DNA of 40,939 nucleotides from Candidatus Vecturithrix granuli (GTDB lineage: Bacteria; Moduliflexota; Moduliflexia; Moduliflexales; Moduliflexaceae), in the NCBI GenBank assembly GCA_000739535.1, contig DF820464.1:466722-507660 (forward strand), written 5' to 3'. Positions within the stretch are counted from its first letter, which is position 1. Every line of letters begins with the position of its first letter. A program made the position numbers and the translations under genes. The notes under the pieces were generated by a model. That model saw only the letters and a program-made list of their open reading frames with translations. It was not told where the DNA came from and ran no database searches. Below, one piece after another: positions 9,898 through 18,203 of the stretch.

Positions 9898-10150
9898 GGA
9901 GTGCTAAAGCTTGCTTTAGCAGCCCGGCCCCACCCTCCCCCACTCTCCTCTGAATTAGCAGGGCTGTTAAGTTCTCCGTGGAGTCCACCTTCCGAGGTGG
10001 CCTCCACACGTGATGTCTTGCACATCCTCAGATGGAGGCCACCTTGAAGGTGGACTCCATCATGGTTTTCGAGAATTTAACAGCCCTGCCCCTAAGCCAG
10101 GAGGAGGGGTCGGGATTGTGCCGCGTTGCCAAAGCGAGCTTTGATACTCT
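9898..10150. repeat. Large mosaic palindromic element (MITE-like), copy 1
   Basis: The two halves of this stretch are imperfect reverse complements. CAGGGCTGTTAAGTTCTC at 9959-9976 matches the complement of 10071-10088. The inner pair TGGAGTCCACCT (9979-9990) and AAGGTGGACTCCA (10047-10059) continues the stem. The outer pair, with AAAGCTTGCTTT and AAAGCGAGCTTT cores, lies near 9905 and 10130. It fills the gap between the oxidoreductase and phosphofructokinase genes. The same end sequence bounds a second element at 20535-20678. No transposase lies within, so it would be non-autonomous if mobile. Confidence 0.7.
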
Positions 10151-10188
10151 TCAATCATTACGGTTTACGGATAGATTTTCAATCTTTC

Positions 10189-11334
10189 TTACAAAACGAT
10201 TTTTTCAACGCTTTTATTGTGGTGCGACTTGAGCGCAGCGGTTTGGAGCGCATGAGAAAGACGAGTCTCTTCCGGTCTCACACAGCCCCATACCGGTTCA
10301 GTCTTCCCTTCAAATTCTTGCAGGAACGCCGCCCACATTTGCAGAATGGCATCAGGAAACCCAAATTCAAAAATTCCTGCAGTAATACCTGGAATTGGCG
10401 ACGTATATCCAAGATCGACGCGCGACCACGCCTGTTCTTTCGCTTTGGTTTCTAAAAAGTAGAAAGATTTCGGATCACGAGTGGTAAATTTGGCGGAAGC
10501 GAGCAGTCCATCCACCTCGATATACCAGGTATTGGTAGCTCCCGGAGCTAATCGTTTTGTTTCCAAATACATCGGAAACAGATTTCCGTCGCGATCCGTT
10601 GTTTCGCAGACTAACGTGGCGTTGTCGTAGGTCAGACAGGGCGCCATGCCACCTTTGCCGTCCGGTCGTTCTGTGACAATCTTCGACAGTACCGCATAAA
10701 CCCGCTGCGGCGTCCAGCCCATTCGAAATGGAATATGCTGTGTGTGCAGCCCCAAATCGCCCATGCAGCCGTATTTGCCGTTATATTCGATCATGCGTTT
10801 CCAGTTAATCGGTTTGGTCACATCCATGTCGCTGGAATGGTGAAATCCGGATCGTACTTCGATAATTTTGCCGAAGCGATGCTCTTTGATCCACTGGATC
10901 ACCTTTTGCGCCCCCGGAAAATACGGAAATTCCGAACTACAGCGCACAAACAGATCGGGATGTGCCTGAATCGCCTGCAAAATGCGGGTATTCGCCGCTT
11001 GATCGATCCCGAACGGCTTTTCGCCCATCAAATGCTTGTTGGCGCAGATGACATCTATATAAATTTGTTCATGAAGATGATGCGGCACCGCGCAATAAAT
11101 CGCCTCGATCTCCTGGGACTGGAGGAGATCGCGATAATCCTGTGTCGCAATTTTAATGCTGGGGAAAAAATCGAGAAACCATTGATGCGTCTGCACGTTC
11201 GGATCGCAGATGCCGACGATTTCCGGGACAGGTCCTTGGGTCAGCAAATGGCACCAGCGCGCCGCTGCGCTGCCAAATTCTCTGCCCATCAACCCCAGCC
11301 CAATCACGCCAAATTTGACTGTTTTTCTTGCCAT
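10189..11334 (-). CDS. Gfo/Idh/MocA-family NAD(P)-dependent oxidoreductase
   Basis: A 381-aa cytoplasmic oxidoreductase. The N-terminal Rossmann domain carries GVIGLGLMGREFG (about residues 8-20), and the family motif GEKPFG sits near 103-108, where the Lys belongs to the catalytic site. The C-terminal half (about 130-370) is the alpha/beta substrate domain. Family members oxidise or reduce sugars, inositols and sugar derivatives; the substrate here is not evident. The start is supported by AAGGAGGAGGG nine bases upstream. Only 14 bases separate it from the stop of the upstream aminotransferase, so the two are almost certainly one transcript. The context suggests a keto-sugar made or consumed next to an amino sugar or polyol step. 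The C-terminus runs to the edge of a repeat-rich gap. Confidence 0.88.
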   Translation of the reverse strand: MARKTVKFGVIGLGLMGREFGSAAARWCHLLTQGPVPEIVGICDPNVQTHQWFLDFFPSIKIATQDYRDLLQSQEIEAIYCAVPHHLHEQIYIDVICANKHLMGEKPFGIDQAANTRILQAIQAHPDLFVRCSSEFPYFPGAQKVIQWIKEHRFGKIIEVRSGFHHSSDMDVTKPINWKRMIEYNGKYGCMGDLGLHTQHIPFRMGWTPQRVYAVLSKIVTERPDGKGGMAPCLTYDNATLVCETTDRDGNLFPMYLETKRLAPGATNTWYIEVDGLLASAKFTTRDPKSFYFLETKAKEQAWSRVDLGYTSPIPGITAGIFEFGFPDAILQMWAAFLQEFEGKTEPVWGCVRPEETRLSHALQTAALKSHHNKSVEKIVL

Positions 11335-11348
11335 GCGTTCCCTCCTCC

Positions 11349-12911
11349 TTATAAGTGTTTCAGAGCATCATCCATCTTGTCAATTAAAAATTCGATCATT
11401 TTGGGGGTACAGGTCAACGGCAATTTGGTCAAGGCCGATGGCGGACAATTGGCTTTATAGGTCTGCGCGCTGATGTCAATGCCCTGATCTGTCAGCAGTT
11501 TGCAGAATTTGACGGCGCTCTCGGTGGAATAAAAATATAGTGAGGATAAATGCCGCCGGCCTTCAATTCGTTCCAGATGCTGAGCATATTTCTGGGTTAA
11601 TTTTCGGAGGGCGTTCTCATAGAAATCGCCTAAATTTTTCGTATAGTCTTTATTTGCCATCGCAAACTCGATCGTAATGAGATACGCGAGGGACGCCAGT
11701 TCTTCCTGCCCGTTGGTGACTAACGCGCCAAATTGATTCAAATTATCCATCTGCGCCGTCGTAATCAGGCGCGATGCCGGGTATTCACCGCCCGGAAAGC
11801 CTTTGCCCAGCGAAACTAAGTCCGGGGATAACCCATACTCCCGGAATAGAAACAGTTCCGGCGACCAGATGCAGGATTGAATTTCGTCCACCATCGTGGG
11901 AATGTCACGTTCCTGGCAGACGGCATATACATGATGTAGGAACTTTTCAGTTAACCGGACGCCGCCATAATTCATGAGAATGATTTCATGGAAGAATCCG
12001 GCGATTTTGTAGTTGCCTGCATCATACTCTTTAACCAATTGATCGAAATGTTCCGCATCGTTAATTCTCACTGATTTTACCACCATTGCACCTGCGGTTT
12101 CTAATTTCGCAAAAAACGCGGGCCACATCCCTCGCATCATCTGAGTCAAGACGGTCGTGCCATGATAATTAGCTTCTTTACCGCCGTTATAATCGGCAAT
12201 AACGAGTACTACCGGGATTTTACCTGCGTATAGTGGCTCATTGAAGGTTTTATCTAATTGATAAAATCGGGCGAGCATCATTTTTAATGCTGCCTCGACC
12301 GCTAAACTCCCGGTTTCCAAATTCAACACGCGATTCAGCACATGCGGCTCAGTGGAATTTAAGACACACTGAAGCCCGCTGACATCCTGTTTATCAAGCC
12401 CGTTGATCAGACGGATAAGTTCTTGCTCTAACAAGCGTGTGATATAACCACGCGTGCTGTTATGCGTTGCATTTGGGACGCCTAATTTTTTAGCATAATC
12501 AATGAGATTATAGCCTGGGAAACTATGCCCTAACGAAGCGTGGTAATGTTCACTTTTGGTAATGAGGTACAGCTTGCCATCCTCGCCGAGCCGAAAGCAG
12601 CCGAAACCGGAGAGGGGCGACCAGCGGGTTTTAGTCGCTGCAACAAATGATTTGGTTGATGCTCCTTGCGCTGAGCGCGGGTACCCCGGGCACACTTGCT
12701 TGCCGATCTGGTCAACTAATTCATCGCCGCGCTGTTGAAACCACGCCGGATAAAACTCGACCGGCTGGTCAGCCAGCGCAAGCCAGGTTTGGGCATGTTC
12801 TCCTGTGAGAAAGGCTTTCGCCTCGCAGACTGCATGAAGATACTCTGCGCCTAACAAGTCATTTAACGAACGTGTCACGTTTGTTATCGGAGCTTTTTGA
12901 AAATCACTCAT
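11349..12911 (-). CDS. Class III (fold type I) PLP-dependent aminotransferase
   Basis: A 520-aa protein of the ornithine/GABA/glutamate-semialdehyde aminotransferase superfamily. VDEIQS near 338-343 holds the Asp that binds the pyridine nitrogen, and SLGKGFPGGEYPAS holds the Schiff-base Lys370. The protein is 60-100 residues longer than typical members, mostly through an N-terminal extension. The start is fixed by AAAGGAGT seven bases upstream. It leads the leftward operon with the Gfo/Idh oxidoreductase and faces the sugar-isomerase operon across a shared control region. The coupling to a dehydrogenase suggests reversible conversion of a keto-sugar, or an aldehyde, to an amine. The substrate and amino donor cannot be read from the sequence. 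A mutase role, as in glutamate-1-semialdehyde aminomutase, is possible. Confidence 0.85.
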   Translation of the reverse strand: MSDFQKAPITNVTRSLNDLLGAEYLHAVCEAKAFLTGEHAQTWLALADQPVEFYPAWFQQRGDELVDQIGKQVCPGYPRSAQGASTKSFVAATKTRWSPLSGFGCFRLGEDGKLYLITKSEHYHASLGHSFPGYNLIDYAKKLGVPNATHNSTRGYITRLLEQELIRLINGLDKQDVSGLQCVLNSTEPHVLNRVLNLETGSLAVEAALKMMLARFYQLDKTFNEPLYAGKIPVVLVIADYNGGKEANYHGTTVLTQMMRGMWPAFFAKLETAGAMVVKSVRINDAEHFDQLVKEYDAGNYKIAGFFHEIILMNYGGVRLTEKFLHHVYAVCQERDIPTMVDEIQSCIWSPELFLFREYGLSPDLVSLGKGFPGGEYPASRLITTAQMDNLNQFGALVTNGQEELASLAYLITIEFAMANKDYTKNLGDFYENALRKLTQKYAQHLERIEGRRHLSSLYFYSTESAVKFCKLLTDQGIDISAQTYKANCPPSALTKLPLTCTPKMIEFLIDKMDDALKHL

Positions 12912-13012
12912 TATAGACTCCTTTCATCTGTATGGATTATTTCACATAACATTCTTATCATTTTTACTGTGCATTAATTTTATCCTACCTCATAGTATGA
13001 TCATGATTATTA

Positions 13013-13041
13013 CGTCAAGCAAAATTTGATTGATTTAATCA
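13013..13041 (-). promoter_or_regulatory. Operator plus -35 of the aminotransferase operon
   Basis: On the minus strand the order is TGATT-AAATC-AATCA (13041-13027), eight bases, then TTGACG (13018-13013). Thirty-four bases here match the promoter of the binding-protein gene (19090-19124) at 29 positions, including the palindrome and its distance from the -35 box. No good -10 hexamer is evident 16-18 bases downstream. A nearby ATGATCATGAT may be a further half-site. Confidence 0.6.
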
Positions 13042-13098
13042 TAATGTTATTTTTGCTGATTTTATTTAATGATGTTTTGAAGAGTTTTTATGACAAAA

Positions 13099-13127
13099 TG
13101 ATTATATTTTTAAAAAAATGCTTGACA
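13099..13127 (+). promoter_or_regulatory. Partial copy of the operator/promoter module facing the isomerase operon
   Basis: TGATT at 13099-13103 is followed after 18 bases by TTGACA at 13122-13127. That is exactly the TGATT to TTGAC distance in the two full modules (13013-13041 minus strand, 19092-19120 plus strand). The right half AATCA of the palindrome is not kept at its usual place, but AATCA occurs immediately after the -35 box. The -10 element is unclear. The surrounding 12912-13190 is AT-rich and holds no gene. Confidence 0.45.
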
Positions 13128-13347
13128 TAATCATAAAATATTTCAAAAAAGATTTCATCTTATTTAAGGGGGCAAATATGAAGTTTTGACTATCTCGGAT
13201 GCCCTGCTTAATAGCCCTGTCGAATATGCCGGGGTGGTTTTGTCGTAATCTGCAATCTTAATAAAATAATCCCATTTATGTACTCCACTTTCATCCTCCT
13301 CGCCTCGTAGGAGACGGAGGGGTGAGGTCCCCATATAACGTGAATGA

Positions 13348-13384
13348 AGATTTGACAACTTTCCAGAAGTTGTCAAATCTTTTT
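13348..13384 (+). terminator. Intrinsic terminator in the leader of the isomerase operon
   Basis: AGATTTGACAACTT (13348-13361) pairs perfectly with AAGTTGTCAAATCT (13367-13380) across a five-base loop and is followed by TTTT. There is no recognisable gene immediately upstream on this strand. It therefore either ends a short leader transcript or attenuates transcription starting near 13127. Confidence 0.7.
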
Positions 13385-13435
13385 ATAAAAGGAGTTAACA
13401 CGAGCTAACCGCTCACCCGACGCAATGAACATACG

Positions 13436-13500
13436 ATGTAGCGCGAAACTCCAGTTTCGCGACTGTCAACAATGCGCGAAACTGGAGTTTCGCGCTACAT
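13436..13500. repeat. Perfect 26-bp inverted repeat in front of the isomerase gene
   Basis: Bases 13436-13461 are the exact reverse complement of 13475-13500, with a 13-base loop. Each arm is itself nearly palindromic around GCGAAACT/AGTTTCGC. The hairpin ends about six bases before the Shine-Dalgarno sequence of the gene at 13520. No T tract follows. Confidence 0.85.
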
Positions 13501-13519
13501 TTTCACAGGAGAAGTATCT

Positions 13520-14923
13520 ATGCCAATCGCTCAGAAGCCTTTCAAAATTGGGTTGTTGGTAACAGCCCTGTTAGAAGATAAATTCAATAAAACCGGGCAT
13601 ATCCGCGATGAAGCGCGGCGTGTGACCGGGTTGTATGCCGAGAAATTGAGTCAGTTCGGCGTTGTCGTTAATCCCGGCTTTTTTGAATATGAAGATCAGG
13701 CGTTTCAAGCAGCCTCTCACCTGAAAAAAGAAGCGGTGGATGTCATTGTTTTTATCGAACTTGCTTATCAAAAAGGCTTGATTCCCATGCGGGCATTGTT
13801 GCAGTTTGACGTGCCGATTATTATTTGGAACACGCAGCTTATCTCGGAATTTGGCGAAAACGCGGATTTCGATCTCATCATGGTGAATTCGGGGATGGCG
13901 GGGTTATCTGAAGTGACGAGCGCGCTTGTCCGGACAAAGAAGCCGTTTTTCGTCGTGACCGGGAGCATTGATGATCAGAGTGCACTGCGAGAATTGGGTG
14001 AATATATCCAGGCTGCTAAAGCGGTGTACCGTTTGAAAAATTCGAAAATCGGCATCATCGGACACCCGTTTGAGGGTATGACGGATTTGATGCAGGATGA
14101 TTACACCCTCTTAGAAACCTTCGGCTGTAGCTGCTGGCCTGTTGATCACGATGAAATTATTGATGAATACGGCAAGGTGTCGGAAAAAGATGCCGCTGAC
14201 CTCATCGTCAGTCAGAAACAAAAGGGGCGAATGATTGCGGTTGAGCAGGCGATGATGCAGCGCTCTGCCAAATTGGCCGTTGCGCTCGAACGCATAGTGA
14301 GTCTTCATCAGCTTGACGCGGTAGCAGAGTTCGATCAGGTATGGCTGTCGGATGAGCGTGTCGGGATTATCCCATTTTTCGGCACATCGCTTATGGTGGA
14401 AAATCACGTACCGTTTACCTGCGAAGCCGATGTGCTACGTGCTATTTCGATGCTGGTGTTGGAGGAAACTGCCGGACATGCCACCTTTTTAGAACATTAT
14501 ATTCTCGATTATCAACGGGATTTGATGTTTAATTCTCACGATGGGCACGGCAATCCGGCGTTAGCCGACGAGAACTATGGCGTGCAGATCGTTCCGACGA
14601 TTTATTATACCGGCGTCAAGGGAATGGGCGCATCCTTCAATTATGCTTATAAACCAGGCGATTTTACGTTGTTTTCCATCGGCAATATCGGCGGCGGGAA
14701 ATTGCGGTTCATCTCCTCGCAGGGGAAAACGCTCGCTATGCAGCCTCGCAGTATCGCCGCGCCGCAGACCATGTTTCAGTGGGAGGGTGGAAGCATCAAA
14801 GAATTTGCCCGGCAATGGCTGCTTTCCGCTCCTTCACATCATCATACTGGCGCGTATGGTAAGCTTAATCAGATGCTTGAAAAAGTCGCCGCAATGCTTG
14901 GCATTGAGCATGTGATTATCTAA
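13520..14923 (+). CDS. L-arabinose/L-fucose isomerase-family sugar isomerase
   Basis: A 467-aa member of the AraA/FucI superfamily of metal-dependent aldose-ketose isomerases. The metal and catalytic residues of AraA have counterparts at nearly the same positions: Glu302 (CEADV), Glu325 (FLEHY), His340 (SHDGHGNP) and one of His440-442 (PSHHHTG). E. coli AraA has 306, 333, 350 and 450. The segment HPFEGMTD also follows AraA. The start at 13520 is set by AGGAG eight bases upstream; the frame remains open to 13472, but that part lies in a palindrome. It is the first gene of a rightward operon with an FGGY kinase and a second isomerase-like protein. The sugar is not known, because residues outside the metal site differ from true AraA. 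The long leader contains a terminator and a perfect inverted repeat, which suggests leader control. Confidence 0.85.
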   Translation: MPIAQKPFKIGLLVTALLEDKFNKTGHIRDEARRVTGLYAEKLSQFGVVVNPGFFEYEDQAFQAASHLKKEAVDVIVFIELAYQKGLIPMRALLQFDVPIIIWNTQLISEFGENADFDLIMVNSGMAGLSEVTSALVRTKKPFFVVTGSIDDQSALRELGEYIQAAKAVYRLKNSKIGIIGHPFEGMTDLMQDDYTLLETFGCSCWPVDHDEIIDEYGKVSEKDAADLIVSQKQKGRMIAVEQAMMQRSAKLAVALERIVSLHQLDAVAEFDQVWLSDERVGIIPFFGTSLMVENHVPFTCEADVLRAISMLVLEETAGHATFLEHYILDYQRDLMFNSHDGHGNPALADENYGVQIVPTIYYTGVKGMGASFNYAYKPGDFTLFSIGNIGGGKLRFISSQGKTLAMQPRSIAAPQTMFQWEGGSIKEFARQWLLSAPSHHHTGAYGKLNQMLEKVAAMLGIEHVII

Positions 14924-14955
14924 AGAGCTATTCGTTGTTTTGGGTATGTAACTAC

Positions 14956-15083
14956 AAGGATAAGAGATAAGAAAGGGATGTCTGGACGAAGAAACCAGGT
15001 TTTTTCCTAAAAACCTGGTTTCTCGTGTATAATTATTTCTGAAAGGCTATACCACAGGATAAGAGATGAGAAAAGGATGTCTG
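14956..15083. repeat. Hairpin flanked by 29-bp direct repeats
   Basis: The 29 bases at 14956-14984 recur at 15055-15083 with three differences. Between them lies a hairpin: GAAACCAGGTTTTT (14991-15004) pairs perfectly with AAAAACCTGGTTTC (15009-15022). The hairpin belongs to the family at 252-284 and 6113-6145. The whole unit separates the isomerase and kinase genes. A TATAAT at 15027 has no convincing -35 partner. Confidence 0.75.
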
Positions 15084-15153
15084 ATTATTGCCTGAAAACG
15101 AATGTTTTGCCCCAGTTAAAAATTATTTGTCATCACTTATGAGGGATAAATCT

Positions 15154-16665
15154 ATGTATTTAACATTCGATGTCGGCACCACCTCGGTGAAAACGGCTCT
15201 CTATGATGCTGAAGGGCGATTGCGACATAAAGTGATCAAAGATTATCAGTTAGATTCTCCAGCAGTTGGGTGGTATGAAGTCAATCCGGAAATCTATTGG
15301 AAATCGGTTGTCGAAGGGTTTCAAGAAATCCTATCGCAAAGCGGAACGGCCGCTAGCGACATCAAAACCATCGCTGGGTGCAGCCAGGGGGAAACAGTGA
15401 TTTTCCTCGATCAACAGGATCATCCTACCCGTCCGGCGATGGTGTGGTTAGACGGACGCGCTCAAAAAGAGGCCGAGCAATTCAGCGCGATGGTGGACGT
15501 AGAGGAATTTTTCAGCGTTACTGGCATCCCGGAGATTGAGCCGACCTGGAGCGCGTGTAAAATGTTATGGGTCAAGCAGAACCAACCGGATGTTTTTCGA
15601 CAGACCGCCAAATTCATGCTGGTCGAAGATTACATTGTCTATAAATTGACTGGCAAATTTGTCTCGTCGGCGTCGCTGTTGTCGACCAGCGCACTGGTTG
15701 ATATTCATAAAAATATCTATTGGCGTAAAACCGTGGATTTTCTTGGCGTTGAAAGCTGTCTCCCTACAATAATCGCAGAAGGAAGTTTTGTCGGAGAAAT
15801 TCAACCGTCCGTCGCTGTTGATATTGGACTCAAATCCGGCATCCTGGTGTTCAAGGGTTCCATGGATCAAACAATGAGCGCGGTCGGCGCCGGAAATATT
15901 GTGCCGGGTGTCATCACTGAAACCACCGGCACGGCGCTGGTGATTGGCGTCACCGCCAGAACAGTTGATTTCCGAGGAACAGTCAAATTAGCTTATCAGC
16001 CGCATGTCATCCCGGCAACCTATCTGATTTTGCCCTTCGCCCGGACCGCCGGTATAGTCTATAAATGGTTCCGCGATCAGTTTGCCCGGGAAGAAATCCA
16101 GCAGATCGGGGATCTCGAATTAGCCTATGAAGCGTTGAATCAGTTGGCGGCGACAATCCCGGCGGGGGCCGATGGCATCGTCTGCTTGCCTTTTCTGGCG
16201 GGTGGCGCGCCCCCGCCAGACAATAATTCTTATGCCAAAGGGATTATTTACGGACTGACGCTGAAACATGGCAAAGCCCATATAGCGCGAGCGATTATGG
16301 AATCTATCGGTTACCTGTTGAAAAGCATCCTGACACATGTTGAACAGGCCGGGATTGCTATTCAGGAGGTACGTTCAATGGGTGGCGGTGCGCGTTCCGA
16401 CCTGTGGCTGCAAATCAAAGCCGACATCTGTAATTATCCGATTGTCAGAATGCAGGAAGAAGAAACTTCAACATTGGGTGCAGCCATTCTTTCTGCCGTC
16501 AAAGTCGGTGATTACGCCACAATAGAGGACGCAGTTCAAGCTATGGTAAAACCGGGAAAACGATTTCTCCCTAACCCGGAACAGACCGCCATTTATGCCA
16601 GGAGTTATGCGCTATATCGAGATCTCTGCGAGAGTTTGATGCCGCTTTTTAAAAAATATGCGTAA
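15154..16665 (+). CDS. FGGY-family carbohydrate kinase (xylulokinase-like)
   Basis: A 503-aa ATP-dependent sugar kinase. The N-terminus has the phosphate-binding FDVGTTSVKTALYD, the middle carries MVWLDGRA with the conserved Asp that acts as general base in the family, and the C-terminal domain has TTGTALVIG and the adenosine-motif region GGGARSDLWLQIKA. Length is typical of FGGY kinases (about 490-520). The chosen start has GAGGG eight bases upstream and begins directly with the first beta strand; an ATG at 15139 and an upstream frame to 15088 have no conserved sequence. Placed between two isomerase-like genes, it probably phosphorylates the ketose produced by the isomerase. It is closest in style to XylB; ribulokinase and fuculokinase remain possible. 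Confidence 0.88.
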   Translation: MYLTFDVGTTSVKTALYDAEGRLRHKVIKDYQLDSPAVGWYEVNPEIYWKSVVEGFQEILSQSGTAASDIKTIAGCSQGETVIFLDQQDHPTRPAMVWLDGRAQKEAEQFSAMVDVEEFFSVTGIPEIEPTWSACKMLWVKQNQPDVFRQTAKFMLVEDYIVYKLTGKFVSSASLLSTSALVDIHKNIYWRKTVDFLGVESCLPTIIAEGSFVGEIQPSVAVDIGLKSGILVFKGSMDQTMSAVGAGNIVPGVITETTGTALVIGVTARTVDFRGTVKLAYQPHVIPATYLILPFARTAGIVYKWFRDQFAREEIQQIGDLELAYEALNQLAATIPAGADGIVCLPFLAGGAPPPDNNSYAKGIIYGLTLKHGKAHIARAIMESIGYLLKSILTHVEQAGIAIQEVRSMGGGARSDLWLQIKADICNYPIVRMQEEETSTLGAAILSAVKVGDYATIEDAVQAMVKPGKRFLPNPEQTAIYARSYALYRDLCESLMPLFKKYA

Positions 16666-16709
16666 TTCGACAAGGTGAAATTCACCCAACAGAAGGGAGG
16701 AGGAAAGTT

Positions 16710-18062
16710 ATGGAACCATTAAAAGCTGGATATGTGTCTTTCGGTACGATGTATTATAAGCCGGAGAAGTTACGAGAGATCAGCGGCAGGGCCGAACAGC
16801 AGTTAACCGCGAGAGGGATTGAATTGATCAGAACCGATCCGGTGTTTGGCGAAGATCAAGAACCGGACCGGGCGATTCGAGAATTGAAGGCGCAGGAATG
16901 GGACTTTTTGATCGCCAACGTGATTAACTGGATAGACACTCGCGGCGTGATCCGGGTCTTGATGGAATTCCGCGACAAACCGCTCGTGTTGTATAGCTTC
17001 GGCGGATTTACTGAGGGGGATACGCTGATTTGTCCGGCAGCCGGAGCTGGCTCAACCTCTCTGCGTTTCCCATTGGAAAAATGGCGGTTTAAATTTATCT
17101 ATCTCTTTAATCCGCCGGATTCGCCGATGGATGTGGATGGGATTATCAAATTCGGACGCGCAGCGCAGGTCATGAAAAAATTGCGATATACGCGGGTCGG
17201 GATGATCGGCTTTAATGATATGGGGCTGTATTCCACCGATTTTAACGTGACCCGCTTACGCGATAAGATTGGTACCGAAGTGGAGAGTGTTGATCTATTG
17301 CAATTGCAACGCAAAATGGATGTCCTGAGCGCAGAAGTGGTGAAAAACGAAATGCAAAGAATCACGCGTACCTGGGAATATCCGTTAGGCAAGCCGCAAG
17401 ATGAGGTGATTGAGCGCGTCATTCGAATGTATTTGGCAACAGTAGCAATCTGTAAAGAGAAGAAATTCAGCGGATTCTCCTACAAATGCGTGGATGGGAT
17501 TGATCTGGAAATGAAAGCGACCCATGCCGTGCCGTCAGCCCTGGTCGCCTCCGCCGGGTATCCCTATGTTGATGAAAACGACATCGGCAATTTGATTGCA
17601 GAACTAATGTTGAAATGGATTTCAGGCAAGCAGGTTATGTTTTTAGAACATTATGATCATCACCCGGAATGGATTTTACTTGGCGAAGACGGCTATATTC
17701 CTGATGAATTTATTGACGGCAATCCGCAAATTAAAAATATTTCGACCGTCCTGCTCGGCGGAATTGCGCATTGTTCTAAAATGAAAACCGGACGAATGAC
17801 GTTAGCCTGTCTCTCCGAAGATGGCGACGGGTATCGGATGCACATCGTCTCCGGGGAAGGGAAAACCCCGCCGCAATGGGTTGAAATGGGGGTGCCGCTG
17901 CCATCCTGGCCGAGCGTCAAGTTTTTCCCGGATGCCAGCGTGAGAAGCATTTTGAATCATGTCCAATCACAGCACTTTGCCGCCGTTTACGGGGATTATG
18001 TGGATGAATTGCGGTATATATGTGATCTGATGGGGATAGAACCTGTGATAGACAGCAAGTAA
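16710..18062 (+). CDS. L-fucose isomerase-like protein (second paralogue)
   Basis: A 450-aa protein with the three-part fold of FucI/AraA-like proteins. The N-terminal part contains a Rossmann-like segment (GYVSFGTMYYKPEKL), the middle carries MEMKATH-type and DENDIGN segments, and the C-terminal barrel has LLGGIAHCSK and QHFAAVYGDYVDELRYICD, which resembles the end of fucose isomerases. It begins with GGGAGGAGG ideally placed upstream and follows the kinase by 44 bases, so co-transcription is clear. It is not a copy of the gene at 13520; identity by eye is low. Whether it isomerises a second sugar, forms a hetero-oligomer or has another lyase-type role cannot be told. Confidence 0.75.
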   Translation: MEPLKAGYVSFGTMYYKPEKLREISGRAEQQLTARGIELIRTDPVFGEDQEPDRAIRELKAQEWDFLIANVINWIDTRGVIRVLMEFRDKPLVLYSFGGFTEGDTLICPAAGAGSTSLRFPLEKWRFKFIYLFNPPDSPMDVDGIIKFGRAAQVMKKLRYTRVGMIGFNDMGLYSTDFNVTRLRDKIGTEVESVDLLQLQRKMDVLSAEVVKNEMQRITRTWEYPLGKPQDEVIERVIRMYLATVAICKEKKFSGFSYKCVDGIDLEMKATHAVPSALVASAGYPYVDENDIGNLIAELMLKWISGKQVMFLEHYDHHPEWILLGEDGYIPDEFIDGNPQIKNISTVLLGGIAHCSKMKTGRMTLACLSEDGDGYRMHIVSGEGKTPPQWVEMGVPLPSWPSVKFFPDASVRSILNHVQSQHFAAVYGDYVDELRYICDLMGIEPVIDSK

Positions 18063-18100
18063 TGCTTAACGAATTATTTACGCGATGTTTAAGGCTTTGA

Positions 18101-18138
18101 GTTGTTTCGGGAATTTCGTTTCTCATTCCCGAAACAAC
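18101..18138. repeat. 14-bp inverted repeat, also present at 30576-30614
   Basis: GTTGTTTCGGGAAT (18101-18114) and ATTCCCGAAACAAC (18125-18138) form a perfect stem with a ten-base loop. The same arms with an eleven-base loop lie at 30576-30614. It sits after the isomerase stop and before the regulator. No T tract follows, so it is a dispersed repeat rather than a standard terminator. Confidence 0.8.
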
Positions 18139-18203
18139 TGTCTCACAGGCATTTCAGAAAAACCTTGAATATCGAGGGTATTAAAACTCAGGCGCAACGT
18201 AAG

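Noticed and set aside
9890-10009. N-terminal extension of the phosphofructokinase
   Set aside because: The extra 40 codons lie within a palindromic repeat, and the conserved fold begins at the ATG at 9889.
10735-11460. 241-codon open frame on the plus strand
   Set aside because: Antisense to the oxidoreductase and aminotransferase genes, whose motifs and ribosome sites are clear.
13164-13376. 70-codon open frame on the minus strand in the control region
   Set aside because: No ribosome binding site, covers the terminator and repeats, no recognisable protein features.
13436-13500. CRISPR-like repeat
   Set aside because: It is a single perfect inverted repeat, with no series of repeats and spacers.
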